This document shows positions 14,578-21,239 of a stretch of DNA of 24,444 bases, piece after piece (position 1 is the first letter of the stretch; the number at the start of each line of letters is the position of its first letter). Source of the DNA: a virus; IMG/VR virus record IMGVR_UViG_3300025719_000007, positions 1 to 24,444 of that record; one strand, given 5' to 3'. The notes under the pieces are model-generated. The model searched no databases. It saw nothing but the letters and a program-made list of their open reading frames with translations, and was not told the DNA's origin. A program made the position numbers and the translations under genes.

Positions 14578-15447
14578 TTATGCGGATAATGGCCCAGTTG
14601 TGAGTCCACCTTGACCGACTATGTACCAGTTACCATTTGTAAAAAGCAGATGCACACTATCTCCTGCATCGCTAAAAGCTATCGTTGTATAACCACCTGC
14701 GTTACTTGGGGTCAGTGTACCAACACCACCATCTACTTTAAGAATGATAAACAAATGCTGTCCTTCCACTCCATCCGCCAAGGTTCCTGCATCGGCACTT
14801 GTCGTAGTCCATTCTGCGATTGATCCCGTTATTGGGATTGCTCCTGCACCACTTAAAGTAGCCGTTTCAGAAGTCATAAAACCACCTTGAACATCAACTT
14901 TACCAGACCCTTTTGGTATTAGATTTAAGTTGATATTAGAATCAGAACCTTCAGCCGCTAGAGCAGGCCCAGATGCAGAATCAGCATTATGTATTCCTAT
15001 ATAATTAACTGGGGTTGATGATTCAGTAAAGATAATATATTCGTCACCACCTGCGTCTTTAATTCCTTGGGTTGTATCAATCATGATAGAACAGGCATCA
15101 AAATCAACATCACCTGTTCCGTTTGGAGCAATCAATAAATCACCATTAGAATCGGTGGTTGATATAGTGTTGCCATCAAGGTCAATGTTATCAACATTAA
15201 TCGTATTTAGTTTGCTTGAGCTATCCAAGACTAACGCTTTAGAAGCTGCTACAGTACCTGCTGTTACACCATATAGTGCATTAAGCTCGGTATGTGTCGC
15301 ACTCATAACTCCACCAATGTTTGGGAAGTCTGTAGTAAGTGCTGTTTTTATGTTCCTTATGTGGTCATCACCTTCACTAACTGGATCACCCACAACAGGA
15401 TTTGATGCGTTTAAATCGTCTATGTTTGTTACAGATTCTAATGCCAT
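14578..15447 (-). CDS. tail fibre or tail-spike-like protein, 289 aa
   Basis: The N-terminal 125 residues match those of the 370-aa fibre protein downstream, so the two are paralogues sharing an attachment domain. The middle (about 130-195) reads as short beta repeats (GIKDAGGDEYIIFTESST, NYIGIHNADS, NINLNLIPKGSGKVDVQGG), a style seen in fibres and spikes. The last 80 residues form a separate beta domain (EGQHLFIILKVDGGVGTLTP, FSDAGDSVHLLFTNGNWY) that resembles capsid- or tail-decoration folds. It lacks the C-terminal tag of its paralogue. An AGGAGA ribosome binding site precedes the ATG. Confidence 0.7.
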   Translation of the reverse strand: MALESVTNIDDLNASNPVVGDPVSEGDDHIRNIKTALTTDFPNIGGVMSATHTELNALYGVTAGTVAASKALVLDSSSKLNTINVDNIDLDGNTISTTDSNGDLLIAPNGTGDVDFDACSIMIDTTQGIKDAGGDEYIIFTESSTPVNYIGIHNADSASGPALAAEGSDSNINLNLIPKGSGKVDVQGGFMTSETATLSGAGAIPITGSIAEWTTTSADAGTLADGVEGQHLFIILKVDGGVGTLTPSNAGGYTTIAFSDAGDSVHLLFTNGNWYIVGQGGLTTGPLSA

Positions 15448-15455
15448 GATGTCTC

Positions 15456-15638
15456 CTAATCAGACCAAATTTCGTTAATGGTATTCCAGTTTTGTCTTAT
15501 ATTTTCCCAACTCATACCAAGATCAACACTCCATTCAGTCCAGTTATCATCCCAGTTGTCTGAATTTGTATTCCAGTTGTTACTAATGGTACTCCAGTAT
15601 TGTACTTGTGTAACTCTTGTCCACGTTGTACTTGCCAT
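15456..15638 (-). CDS. tryptophan-heptad small protein, 60 aa
   Basis: Nine of 60 residues are Trp (positions 6, 15, 22, 29, 33, 36, 44, 51 and 58). Seven of them fall on a near-regular seven-residue spacing: 15, 22, 29, 36, then 44, 51, 58. Asn and Asp surround them (NNWNTNSDNWDDNWTEW). A GAGGT ribosome binding site lies before the ATG, which directly follows the adaptor stop (TAGATG). The gene lies between the head-tail adaptor and the first fibre gene, so it may help attach fibres to the connector. No named family is recognised. Confidence 0.7.
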   Translation of the reverse strand: MASTTWTRVTQVQYWSTISNNWNTNSDNWDDNWTEWSVDLGMSWENIRQNWNTINEIWSD

Positions 15639-16259
15639 CTAAATACCTCTGTGGTCACTTCGTATAGCTAACGCACCACCAGAATGTCTGTCTTTTGCAT
15701 CAGCAGACGCTATTGCATCAATTGCCTGATTAAAATAAAGACCCCACATTTTTGCTGACTCTGGGTTTTTAACAAAGGGTTCTGCTTCTAATAAAGACCC
15801 ATAAAGCAAGAGGTCTGAATGATCTTCTAATAATTTATTGCTTGTGAGGCTGTCCGAAAGGTGGCTAAACTTCCTATAAAACACCATTTCCACGGTATAA
15901 ACTCCAGCAGGTTTCGGCCCTAAACGCAGTTCGTTACCAATTAAAGTATAATATTTCGGTTTTCCTGATCCAATTAAATCTGTGTCAAAACGCTCTGGGG
16001 TAAGATATTCTAAATCATTGTTAGGCGTACCCTGAACGGCAATATGTCGCATCTGTATGTAATTATCAGGCAAACCATAATACTCTTGGTTCGCTACAGT
16101 GGACATTTCTGCTCTATGTTCCATAGAACGCACCCTGATATGTCTGTTTATTCTGTCTTCTGCGAGGCTAATAAAATCAGGAATATTATCAGTCAGATCA
16201 TCTCTATCCAACCAAGAAGCAACAGAAGTTTTTAGTTTTGTGTATGAATCAATAGCCAT
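15639..16259 (-). CDS. head-tail adaptor (gp4-like / tail tubular A type), 206 aa
   Basis: The protein starts YTKLKTSVASWLDRDDLTDN with a long helix, and includes DFISLAEDRINRHIRVRSME, YYGLPDNYIQMRHI and ELRLGPKPAGVYTVEMVFYR. This order of helix, short beta region and C-terminal helices is that of the gp4-like adaptor proteins of short-tailed phages, including the SU10 group. They form the ring under the portal. Length fits the family. The position after the major capsid protein and ahead of the fibres and nozzle supports the call. Confidence 0.75.
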   Translation of the reverse strand: MAIDSYTKLKTSVASWLDRDDLTDNIPDFISLAEDRINRHIRVRSMEHRAEMSTVANQEYYGLPDNYIQMRHIAVQGTPNNDLEYLTPERFDTDLIGSGKPKYYTLIGNELRLGPKPAGVYTVEMVFYRKFSHLSDSLTSNKLLEDHSDLLLYGSLLEAEPFVKNPESAKMWGLYFNQAIDAIASADAKDRHSGGALAIRSDHRGI

Positions 16260-16261
16260 GT

Positions 16262-16591
16262 TTATAAGTTACAATCTATAGTTCTAAAAAGGCGGTTGTC
16301 TGGGTCGTTAAGCCACTTTCTAAAAGCAACCCTATCGAACCAGACACCACTTTTCATTAATTGGTCAACAACGACATTTGGAATAGAAGCTACTTTAGCA
16401 AACTCACCAAAACGACCACTACTGCTATTTTTATCAATAGCAAAAGCCTTACGATCCGCTCTGTTCTTTTTGACTATTTCGTTAATATCTTGAAACGTAG
16501 ACATATGGACATCACCAGTGTTTGTATCAACCCAACCTGTGGTTTTCACCATGTTGTTGCCCCAGTCTTCGCTTATTTTAACATCTGCCAT
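16262..16591 (-). CDS. conserved-looking head-region protein, 109 aa
   Basis: A soluble protein with a beta-like N-terminus (WGNNMVKTTGWVDTNTGDVH), a charged helix and a C-terminal part with VASIPNVVVDQLMKSGVWF and a basic KWLNDPDNRLFRT end. I have the impression of a family that regularly sits between capsid and adaptor genes in short-tailed phages, but cannot name it. It may be involved in head completion. The ribosome binding site (GAGG) is 11 bases from the ATG, which is long. Confidence 0.6.
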   Translation of the reverse strand: MADVKISEDWGNNMVKTTGWVDTNTGDVHMSTFQDINEIVKKNRADRKAFAIDKNSSSGRFGEFAKVASIPNVVVDQLMKSGVWFDRVAFRKWLNDPDNRLFRTIDCNL

Positions 16592-16604
16592 TATCGTTTA
16601 AACC

Positions 16605-16685
16605 TCAAAAAAGGTGATGATATACTGCCCCAACAATAACAATTGCCCACATCACCCAATTGTATTCGCATGTAAATTCTTTCAT
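16605..16685 (-). CDS. 26-aa membrane peptide after the major capsid gene
   Basis: A short ORF fills the gap between the capsid terminator and the next gene. It has a GGAG ribosome binding site six bases before its ATG. The peptide starts MKEFTCEYNW and continues VMWAIVIVGAVYHHLF, so most of it is one hydrophobic segment. It is too short to place in a family. Its function is unknown; a membrane peptide active late in infection is one option. Support is the good start signal and the clean hydrophobic profile. Confidence 0.5.
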   Translation of the reverse strand: MKEFTCEYNWVMWAIVIVGAVYHHLF

Positions 16686-16702
16686 GTGATTCTCCGTATA
16701 AA

Positions 16703-16722
16703 GGGGGGCTGTTACACCCCCC
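16703..16722 (-). terminator. G6/C6 hairpin terminator after the major capsid gene
   Basis: On the minus strand GGGGGG (16722-16717) pairs with CCCCCC (16708-16703) around an 8-nt loop (TGTAACAG), followed by TTTATA. It lies 22 bases after the capsid stop codon. A partial terminator here would leave much more capsid mRNA than mRNA for the tail genes that follow, as expected from virion stoichiometry. Confidence 0.75.
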
Positions 16723-16744
16723 AATATTGGTTTAACCTTCTAGA

Positions 16745-17725
16745 TTACAGAAGGCTTGTATTAAGATCAGCTACTTTAGCACTAGCTGCTTCGTTACGAG
16801 ATTCGAGAGTCCATTCCGACAAGAGTAATCTCTTCTCAGCGTCACCCGTCTTAGCAAGGTCATAAACCTTGAAAGGTCGTAAGTAAGCAACAGCCCACAT
16901 ATCTTTCTGAATAATTGAAATAGTACGATCTCGACTGAATCGTGAAGGCACAACTTTCAACTCACCAAAGTCACTGACATAAATATCAGCAGCACCGATA
17001 ATCGTACCCGGCCCAGTTCCTGACTGCTCACGATACATCGTGGCAATACCACTGAATTGACTTGAGATGTTTTGCTTATTAACAGCACCACAAAGCATCA
17101 TTTCTGGATCTCCACCAGAAGTCCAAGCTGATTGAATAGCTGATTTAGCCATCGCTTCAGTTAGATCCCGTTGAGTTCCATCGGTGATAACATAAGTAGA
17201 ACCATTCAAGGCATAACTGGTTCCTGAAGAAACATTACTACTCACCCAACTCTCCAAGGCACGAGTTTTACGTGTCGTGGTACCAGTGGATGCAACAGGT
17301 GCTTGCACTTGACAAAGAGAAAATTCAATGTCTCGTTTTAGCTCCTTACCTTTCTTAGCCACCTGATATGCTATTTCTGATTTTCTACCTGCTTTTAAAA
17401 CAGATTCGTGTGTACCAGAAATAATCAGTGTTTTAGCACTGATGGTCGTGTAGTTGCTAAGTCTGGTTGTAACAACTGAAGCATCAAGACCTGCTGAATC
17501 GTAATCTTCACCTTCAAGATTTTGGTTAACTGCTGCTGTTGCCAACGAATCTGTCTGCCATTCATGCGTTGTAGCTGAACATTTAGTTCTGCCGATGTTT
17601 GACATGAACGGTGTTTCCGTTGGGGCGATATTATAGATGACGTCTGTGAGGTCTTCTCTACCACCCACTGCTGTCGTGATGTTGGTTGCTGCACCAACAC
17701 CAAAAGTGTTTGCTTTTACTGACAT
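16745..17725 (-). CDS. major capsid protein, SU10 type, 326 aa
   Basis: The N-terminal part contains DLTDVIYNIAPTETPFMSNI followed by ATTHEWQTDSL and LEGEDYDSAG, which I recognise as the conserved start of SU10-type HK97-fold major capsid proteins. Later landmarks are the helix KKGKELKRDIEFSLCQVQAP, corresponding to the spine helix, the A-domain region PEMMLCGAVNKQNISSQF, and a beta-rich end with DIYVSDFGELKVVPSRF and KVYDLAKTGDAEKRLLLSEW. Length is normal for the family. The scaffold gene lies directly upstream, the start has an AGGAG ribosome binding site, and a strong hairpin follows the stop. Confidence 0.9.
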   Translation of the reverse strand: MSVKANTFGVGAATNITTAVGGREDLTDVIYNIAPTETPFMSNIGRTKCSATTHEWQTDSLATAAVNQNLEGEDYDSAGLDASVVTTRLSNYTTISAKTLIISGTHESVLKAGRKSEIAYQVAKKGKELKRDIEFSLCQVQAPVASTGTTTRKTRALESWVSSNVSSGTSYALNGSTYVITDGTQRDLTEAMAKSAIQSAWTSGGDPEMMLCGAVNKQNISSQFSGIATMYREQSGTGPGTIIGAADIYVSDFGELKVVPSRFSRDRTISIIQKDMWAVAYLRPFKVYDLAKTGDAEKRLLLSEWTLESRNEAASAKVADLNTSLL

Positions 17726-17759
17726 TTCATTTACTCCTTAAAGAACTTAAAAAAGGCTA

Positions 17760-18800
17760 CTACATTAATTCAAAGATAGCAGAAGCTATATCTTCAGTGC
17801 GACCACCTCTTTGTTTAGCCAAATTTAATTTAGATTTATATTTTCCTGTTTTACTATCACGAGCTTGGGTGTTCTTACTACCACCTTTAACTACTCTTGG
17901 AACCTGCTTTATTTTCCTTGGATTTGATTTTTGAATTTTGTCGTATAACCTAGCCTTGTTTAATATCAACAAGCTCCTATGGTCTGTGACTCCATCCAAA
18001 TCTTCCTTGGTATACCCGATATTAGTAGCGTATAGTTTAAGCTCTTCACTCAACTTTGCTCTCTTATCAGGGTTTTTCCAATCGGGCATTTTATCGCCCA
18101 ACAAATCCATCTCTTTTGCTACAAGTTCCTGATGCTGTCTTGCATATTGCTGTTGCTGTTGTTGAGTAACTTGCTGTTGTTCTTGAGCCGCCCTTTGATG
18201 TCTGGTCTCTATATCACGCATTTCTTCTTTGCGTGTCATATAACCAATAGGGTCATCCTCTTTCAACTGTGCCCAGTCAATATTGTTGTATTGCTGGTAT
18301 TGCTCATTCATCAACTGCTGAAACTGGGTTAATGCCTGATTATACTGTTGACGCTCTTGTATCACAGCATTTTTTTCAGCATCAAAAGCCCTTTTTTCTT
18401 CAGCAAGACCTTGAGTTTTTTGGGTGTAATCAGCACCTTTTTGATAGCCATTTTTGAGTTCTTCAAGGTCTACCTGTACCTGCTTACCCTTAACATTCAG
18501 GGTGTAGGTTGGTACCTCAACATCGTACTCTTCTGACTCTTCTTCACCTAATTCTGGCTCGGATTCGTCAACCTCTGGCTGTTCTCCTTCTTGTACTTCC
18601 TGCGTTTCTTCTGCCGTGGGTTCTTCTGGAGTGTGCCCACGATCTTGGGATGGCAGATAATCTTCTTCTACTTCATCCAAAATTCCTTTCTTTACAATTG
18701 CTTCAGCAGCATCTGTTTCACTATTAAACTGTTGATGTTCATCGACAGTAGCCACTTCTGGACTAACATCGACTCCCACACTTGGGTTGGTCTCAGCCAT
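17760..18800 (-). CDS. scaffolding protein, 346 aa
   Basis: The first 95 residues are very acidic (EEPTAEETQEVQEGEQPE and more). Next is a short beta/helix unit, YTLNVKGKQVQVDLEELKNG with GYQKGADYTQKTQGL, typical of phage head-scaffold proteins. Residues about 130-230 form a long Gln-rich coiled coil with a QQQQQQ run, and the C-terminus is strongly basic (KSNPRKIKQVPRVVKGGSK), as expected for the part that binds the capsid protein. The order scaffold then capsid is the usual one. A TAAGGAG ribosome binding site precedes the ATG. Confidence 0.85.
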   Translation of the reverse strand: MAETNPSVGVDVSPEVATVDEHQQFNSETDAAEAIVKKGILDEVEEDYLPSQDRGHTPEEPTAEETQEVQEGEQPEVDESEPELGEEESEEYDVEVPTYTLNVKGKQVQVDLEELKNGYQKGADYTQKTQGLAEEKRAFDAEKNAVIQERQQYNQALTQFQQLMNEQYQQYNNIDWAQLKEDDPIGYMTRKEEMRDIETRHQRAAQEQQQVTQQQQQQYARQHQELVAKEMDLLGDKMPDWKNPDKRAKLSEELKLYATNIGYTKEDLDGVTDHRSLLILNKARLYDKIQKSNPRKIKQVPRVVKGGSKNTQARDSKTGKYKSKLNLAKQRGGRTEDIASAIFELM

Positions 18801-18828
18801 TTATTTTCTCCTTAATGTACGATTTTAC

Positions 18829-18857
18829 TTGACAAGCCCTTTTTTGAGGGTTATATT
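18829..18857 (+). promoter_or_regulatory. near-consensus promoter on the plus strand, opposite to the operon
   Basis: A perfect TTGACA (18829-18834) and TATATT (18852-18857, five of six consensus bases) are separated by exactly 17 bp. The spacer contains the inverted repeat CCCT/AGGG (18837-18840 and 18847-18850). Transcription would start near 18864 and run against the head genes, across a 162-bp gap and into the 3' end of the decoration-like gene. The site is predicted from sequence only. Confidence 0.5.
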
Positions 18858-18865
18858 AGAAAAAG

Positions 18866-19000
18866 ATGTTCAAAAAGTTTAACCAACTACTAAAAGCAAA
18901 AAGCAAAACCTTTGAAGCCTCTCTTCAAACTTCACTCAAAATCAAAGGGATAAACCATAAAATTAACTTGTTGACGCTCCAATTCCAGCAACTACAGTAG
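18866..19000 (+). CDS. possible short antisense ORF, 44 aa
   Basis: An ATG lies eight bases after the -10 box of the plus-strand promoter and opens 44 codons, starting MFKKFNQLLKAKSK and basic throughout its first half. There is no clear ribosome binding site, so it would have to be translated as a nearly leaderless message. It overlaps the end of the decoration-like gene by 38 bp in the convergent direction. The coincidence with the promoter is the only support; the transcript may instead act as antisense RNA. Confidence 0.25.
   Translation: MFKKFNQLLKAKSKTFEASLQTSLKIKGINHKINLLTLQFQQLQ
18911..18929 (-). other. small perfect hairpin in the gap before the scaffold gene
   Basis: TTTGAAG (18911-18917) and CTTCAAA (18923-18929) form a perfect 7-bp inverted repeat with a 5-nt loop. 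On the minus strand it is followed by a T-rich stretch (GGTTTTGCTTTTTGCTTTT). It could be a weak terminator after the decoration-like gene, but the stem is AT-rich and the U tract is interrupted. Confidence 0.35.
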
Positions 19001-19415
19001 CCATACCTGATACACACCAGATAGTCCCATTACAGATTATATCAACATAATCACCTTGCACGGATGTAGAACTAAAAGTAATGACATCGTGCGTTGATCC
19101 ATCAAAAATAGCTGAATCGACAGTAGTGTCATGTGTCGCAGAAGAGATGGTGCCAGCGAAAAATTCACCAGATCCATCAATCGTAACCGTACACACAGCA
19201 GTGCTGTAATCCTCAACTAAAATAATCTTGTAATTTAAACCTGCTTCTGGAGTGCTAGGCAGAGTTACATCAACTCCATTCGCCCCCAGAAAAATAACCT
19301 TTCCACTGTCTGTCGGGGTTAGAGTTGTATCTGCTGTTACTCTCTCGAAAGCCAACTTACGAGGTTGGAAAGCCCCGTGTACTACCATCTGATTATATCT
19401 TCCACCACCACTCAT
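18963..19415 (-). CDS. putative capsid decoration or head fibre protein, 150 aa
   Basis: This beta-rich protein contains LAFERVTADTTLTPTDSGKV and VDVTLPSTPEAGLNYKIILV, followed by CTVTIDGSGEFFAGTI and DIICNGTIWCVSGMA. The same strand pattern appears in small phage decoration and fibre domains, including the domain at 8624-9130. No membrane or enzymatic signature is seen. It lies between the portal block and the scaffold and has a strong AAGGAG ribosome binding site. A decoration role is an inference from fold style and position. Confidence 0.6.
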   Translation of the reverse strand: MSGGGRYNQMVVHGAFQPRKLAFERVTADTTLTPTDSGKVIFLGANGVDVTLPSTPEAGLNYKIILVEDYSTAVCTVTIDGSGEFFAGTISSATHDTTVDSAIFDGSTHDVITFSSTSVQGDYVDIICNGTIWCVSGMATVVAGIGASTS

Positions 19416-19425
19416 AACTTACTCC

Positions 19426-19611
19426 TTATTTTTGATACATACCTTTGTTCTTAGATGCTCCACCTGAACGCCCTTTTTGACACATAGACATTGACTGGTC
19501 TTTATTCTCAAAACTAGAACTTGAAACACTTTGTCTCAACTCTGATCTGCCACCGCCACTGTCTTTATAATGTGCGTTCTTAGGAGTTGGATATTTACCC
19601 ATTTTTTCCAT
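19426..19611 (-). CDS. small Ser/Gly/Lys-rich protein, 61 aa
   Basis: A short, basic, probably disordered protein (MEKMGKYPTPKNAHYKDSGG, then Ser-rich, then KGRSGGASKNKGMYQK). The ATG at 19611 is supported by GGGAG six bases upstream; a second ATG at codon 4 is possible. The gene starts one base after the stop of the 89-aa gene. Proteins of this type often sit between portal and scaffold genes. No function can be assigned. Confidence 0.6.
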   Translation of the reverse strand: MEKMGKYPTPKNAHYKDSGGGRSELRQSVSSSSFENKDQSMSMCQKGRSGGASKNKGMYQK

Positions 19612-19612
19612 A

Positions 19613-19882
19613 TTATGCTCCCATATCTTCTAATTGTTTTTTTGCCAGTTTACCTGTATCGGCATATGTTTTAATATGTCCATGTACAGCATCCAGCGTT
19701 TTATACATCATCCAGACGTTTTCTCTTGACTTGGAATCCTCTACAGAGGTTTGTTCCCACGCCTTAAAATAAGCATCTTTCAAGTAATCGAAAGTTTGTT
19801 GGAATACAGGGTTATCTAAAAGATATTCTGCATCTCGCCCTTGCTTAACTTCTTGATGTAACGATGCTCCATCATCATTCAT
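19613..19882 (-). CDS. small helical head-region protein, 89 aa
   Basis: An all-helical, acidic protein: AEYLLDNPVFQQTFDYLKDA, then WEQTSVEDSKSRENVWMMYK and HIKTYADTGKLAKKQLED. The combination of NPVF, an AW.QT segment and an RE.VW helix recurs in small proteins near phage portal genes, which I have seen without an assigned function. It may be a head-assembly or packaging accessory. The ribosome binding site is weak (AAGG, eight to nine bases from the ATG). Confidence 0.6.
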   Translation of the reverse strand: MNDDGASLHQEVKQGRDAEYLLDNPVFQQTFDYLKDAYFKAWEQTSVEDSKSRENVWMMYKTLDAVHGHIKTYADTGKLAKKQLEDMGA

Positions 19883-19901
19883 ATAATACCTTATTTAAAG
19901 G

Positions 19902-21110
19902 TTATTTACCTAACAAGCCACCTATTGGCTGTTGGTTACGCTCCAATATTTTTGGGATGTTTTCATCAAACACAACAAAGTTGCTTGTTCCTTGTCCTGC
20001 ACCCCTAGAACCTTGATCTAAATATTTAATACCGGGGATGCCTTTAGATTTTAAAAATTCAGACGCTCCGGGGGCATCTAAGAACCCACCCATACTTTGA
20101 TTTGGGTTCCCAAGTTTAGCCCCAATAGAATGATATATACTCTCCCCAGAACTTGGCATCTGTGGTGTGCGAATTTTTACCTCACGCATAGATAACTCTG
20201 CTTGCCGAAACTCATTGAGTAAATTCTGGTATTCTTTCTGGACTTTCTTTGGGGCATGGCCTATAGCTTCCTTATAAGATTCTCCTGATTTTCCATATTT
20301 ATCTGCCATTTCTTTAAGATTATTACGAATTTTATCCATCTTTATACCCAAGTTCCATTGTTCTGGGTGTTCAGACTTGACTAAATTTTGTATGTGCTTT
20401 CCTTGTTCACTCAAAGGCTTATCCCAATCAAGCATATTTTTTATTTGGTCATCAGGGAGATCAACTTTGTAGAGGTTGCCGATTTCTTCAATCTTTTTCC
20501 CTTTTAATGACCTTGCAAAATCTATATTTTCATCCCTTATTTCATATAAAGCCGTTAGTCTTTTAGGATTTCCTTTAAGTTCATTAATGTCGTTGGTAGA
20601 GACAAAATCTTTCTTCGTTTTTGCTATAAATTTATCTATATCACCTTTATGGGCTGTTTGTATTTCGTGTATAACATCATCCATATACCCGTCAGTTTTT
20701 CCTTCCACCGTATATCTAGGTGCTTTCGCTAATAGACCCCCCTGCCTAGATAAACGCTCCTTATACCCTTGAGCAACATTAGGATTCTCCGCAAAATACA
20801 ACCCATGCCCATACGCCTGTGCCCCTTCGCCTGTCCCAATCTTATCCATTCTAAACTTGTTAAATATATGCGGTGAACCGTGGTATGTAGTCATCCCAGC
20901 CATAGGCATCATAGCTAGTGTGCTTTCTAACATCTGACGATCCATCCTTGCTTTATCAGCAGGGTCTTGCATTAAGCTACCGTACATACTCCCACCACGC
21001 ATGGCTCTTTGAAGTGGTTGGTCATCGTTTAATATACCGTGCCTTGATCTACTGGCATCCCTTGCTAACTGTGCCTGCTCTGCCTGTCTTGATACATCAA
21101 GTAGTCCCAT
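19902..21110 (-). CDS. ADP-ribosyltransferase-fold protein (ART-PolyVal-like), 402 aa
   Basis: Residues 76-110 read YHGSPHIFNKF, then GTGEGAQAYGHGLYFAENP, and residues 368-390 include GQGTSNFVVFDENIPKILER. These correspond to the core motifs of the ART-PolyVal-type domain of phage and plasmid polyvalent proteins: the His of YHGS (77), the Tyr of GLYF (105), and an acidic residue in VVFDE (382-383). A helical insertion of about 200 residues separates the motif groups. The N-terminal 70 residues are helical and may target the protein to the capsid. The ATG directly follows the stop of the 42-aa gene. Placement between portal and scaffold suggests a protein packaged in the virion and delivered to the host, where it could modify a host target with NAD+. 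Activity and target are unknown. Confidence 0.7.
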   Translation of the reverse strand: MGLLDVSRQAEQAQLARDASRSRHGILNDDQPLQRAMRGGSMYGSLMQDPADKARMDRQMLESTLAMMPMAGMTTYHGSPHIFNKFRMDKIGTGEGAQAYGHGLYFAENPNVAQGYKERLSRQGGLLAKAPRYTVEGKTDGYMDDVIHEIQTAHKGDIDKFIAKTKKDFVSTNDINELKGNPKRLTALYEIRDENIDFARSLKGKKIEEIGNLYKVDLPDDQIKNMLDWDKPLSEQGKHIQNLVKSEHPEQWNLGIKMDKIRNNLKEMADKYGKSGESYKEAIGHAPKKVQKEYQNLLNEFRQAELSMREVKIRTPQMPSSGESIYHSIGAKLGNPNQSMGGFLDAPGASEFLKSKGIPGIKYLDQGSRGAGQGTSNFVVFDENIPKILERNQQPIGGLLGK

Positions 21111-21239
21111 TTATTCCCATGAAGGTATAGTGTAGTCTTTCTTCTTATTTGGTACAATACGAGTTCTAAATTCCTTGTCTTCACCGAACTGTTTAGCGAC
21201 AGCGTTGGCACCAGACTTAGTTTTAACTCGCTTAATCAC
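21111..21239 (-). CDS. 42-aa basic protein between portal and ART-like gene
   Basis: A GTG start at 21239 overlaps the portal stop (GTGATTAA) and opens 42 codons: IKRVKTKSGANAVAKQFGED, later RIVPNKKKDYTIPSWE. Its TAA is followed directly by the ATG of the next gene, so it fills the 121-bp gap exactly, which argues for a real gene. It is strongly basic, with no membrane segment. The ribosome binding site is poor (AAGG about 13 bases upstream), so translation is probably coupled to the portal. Function is unknown; DNA or portal contact is possible. Confidence 0.6.
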   Translation of the reverse strand: MIKRVKTKSGANAVAKQFGEDKEFRTRIVPNKKKDYTIPSWE

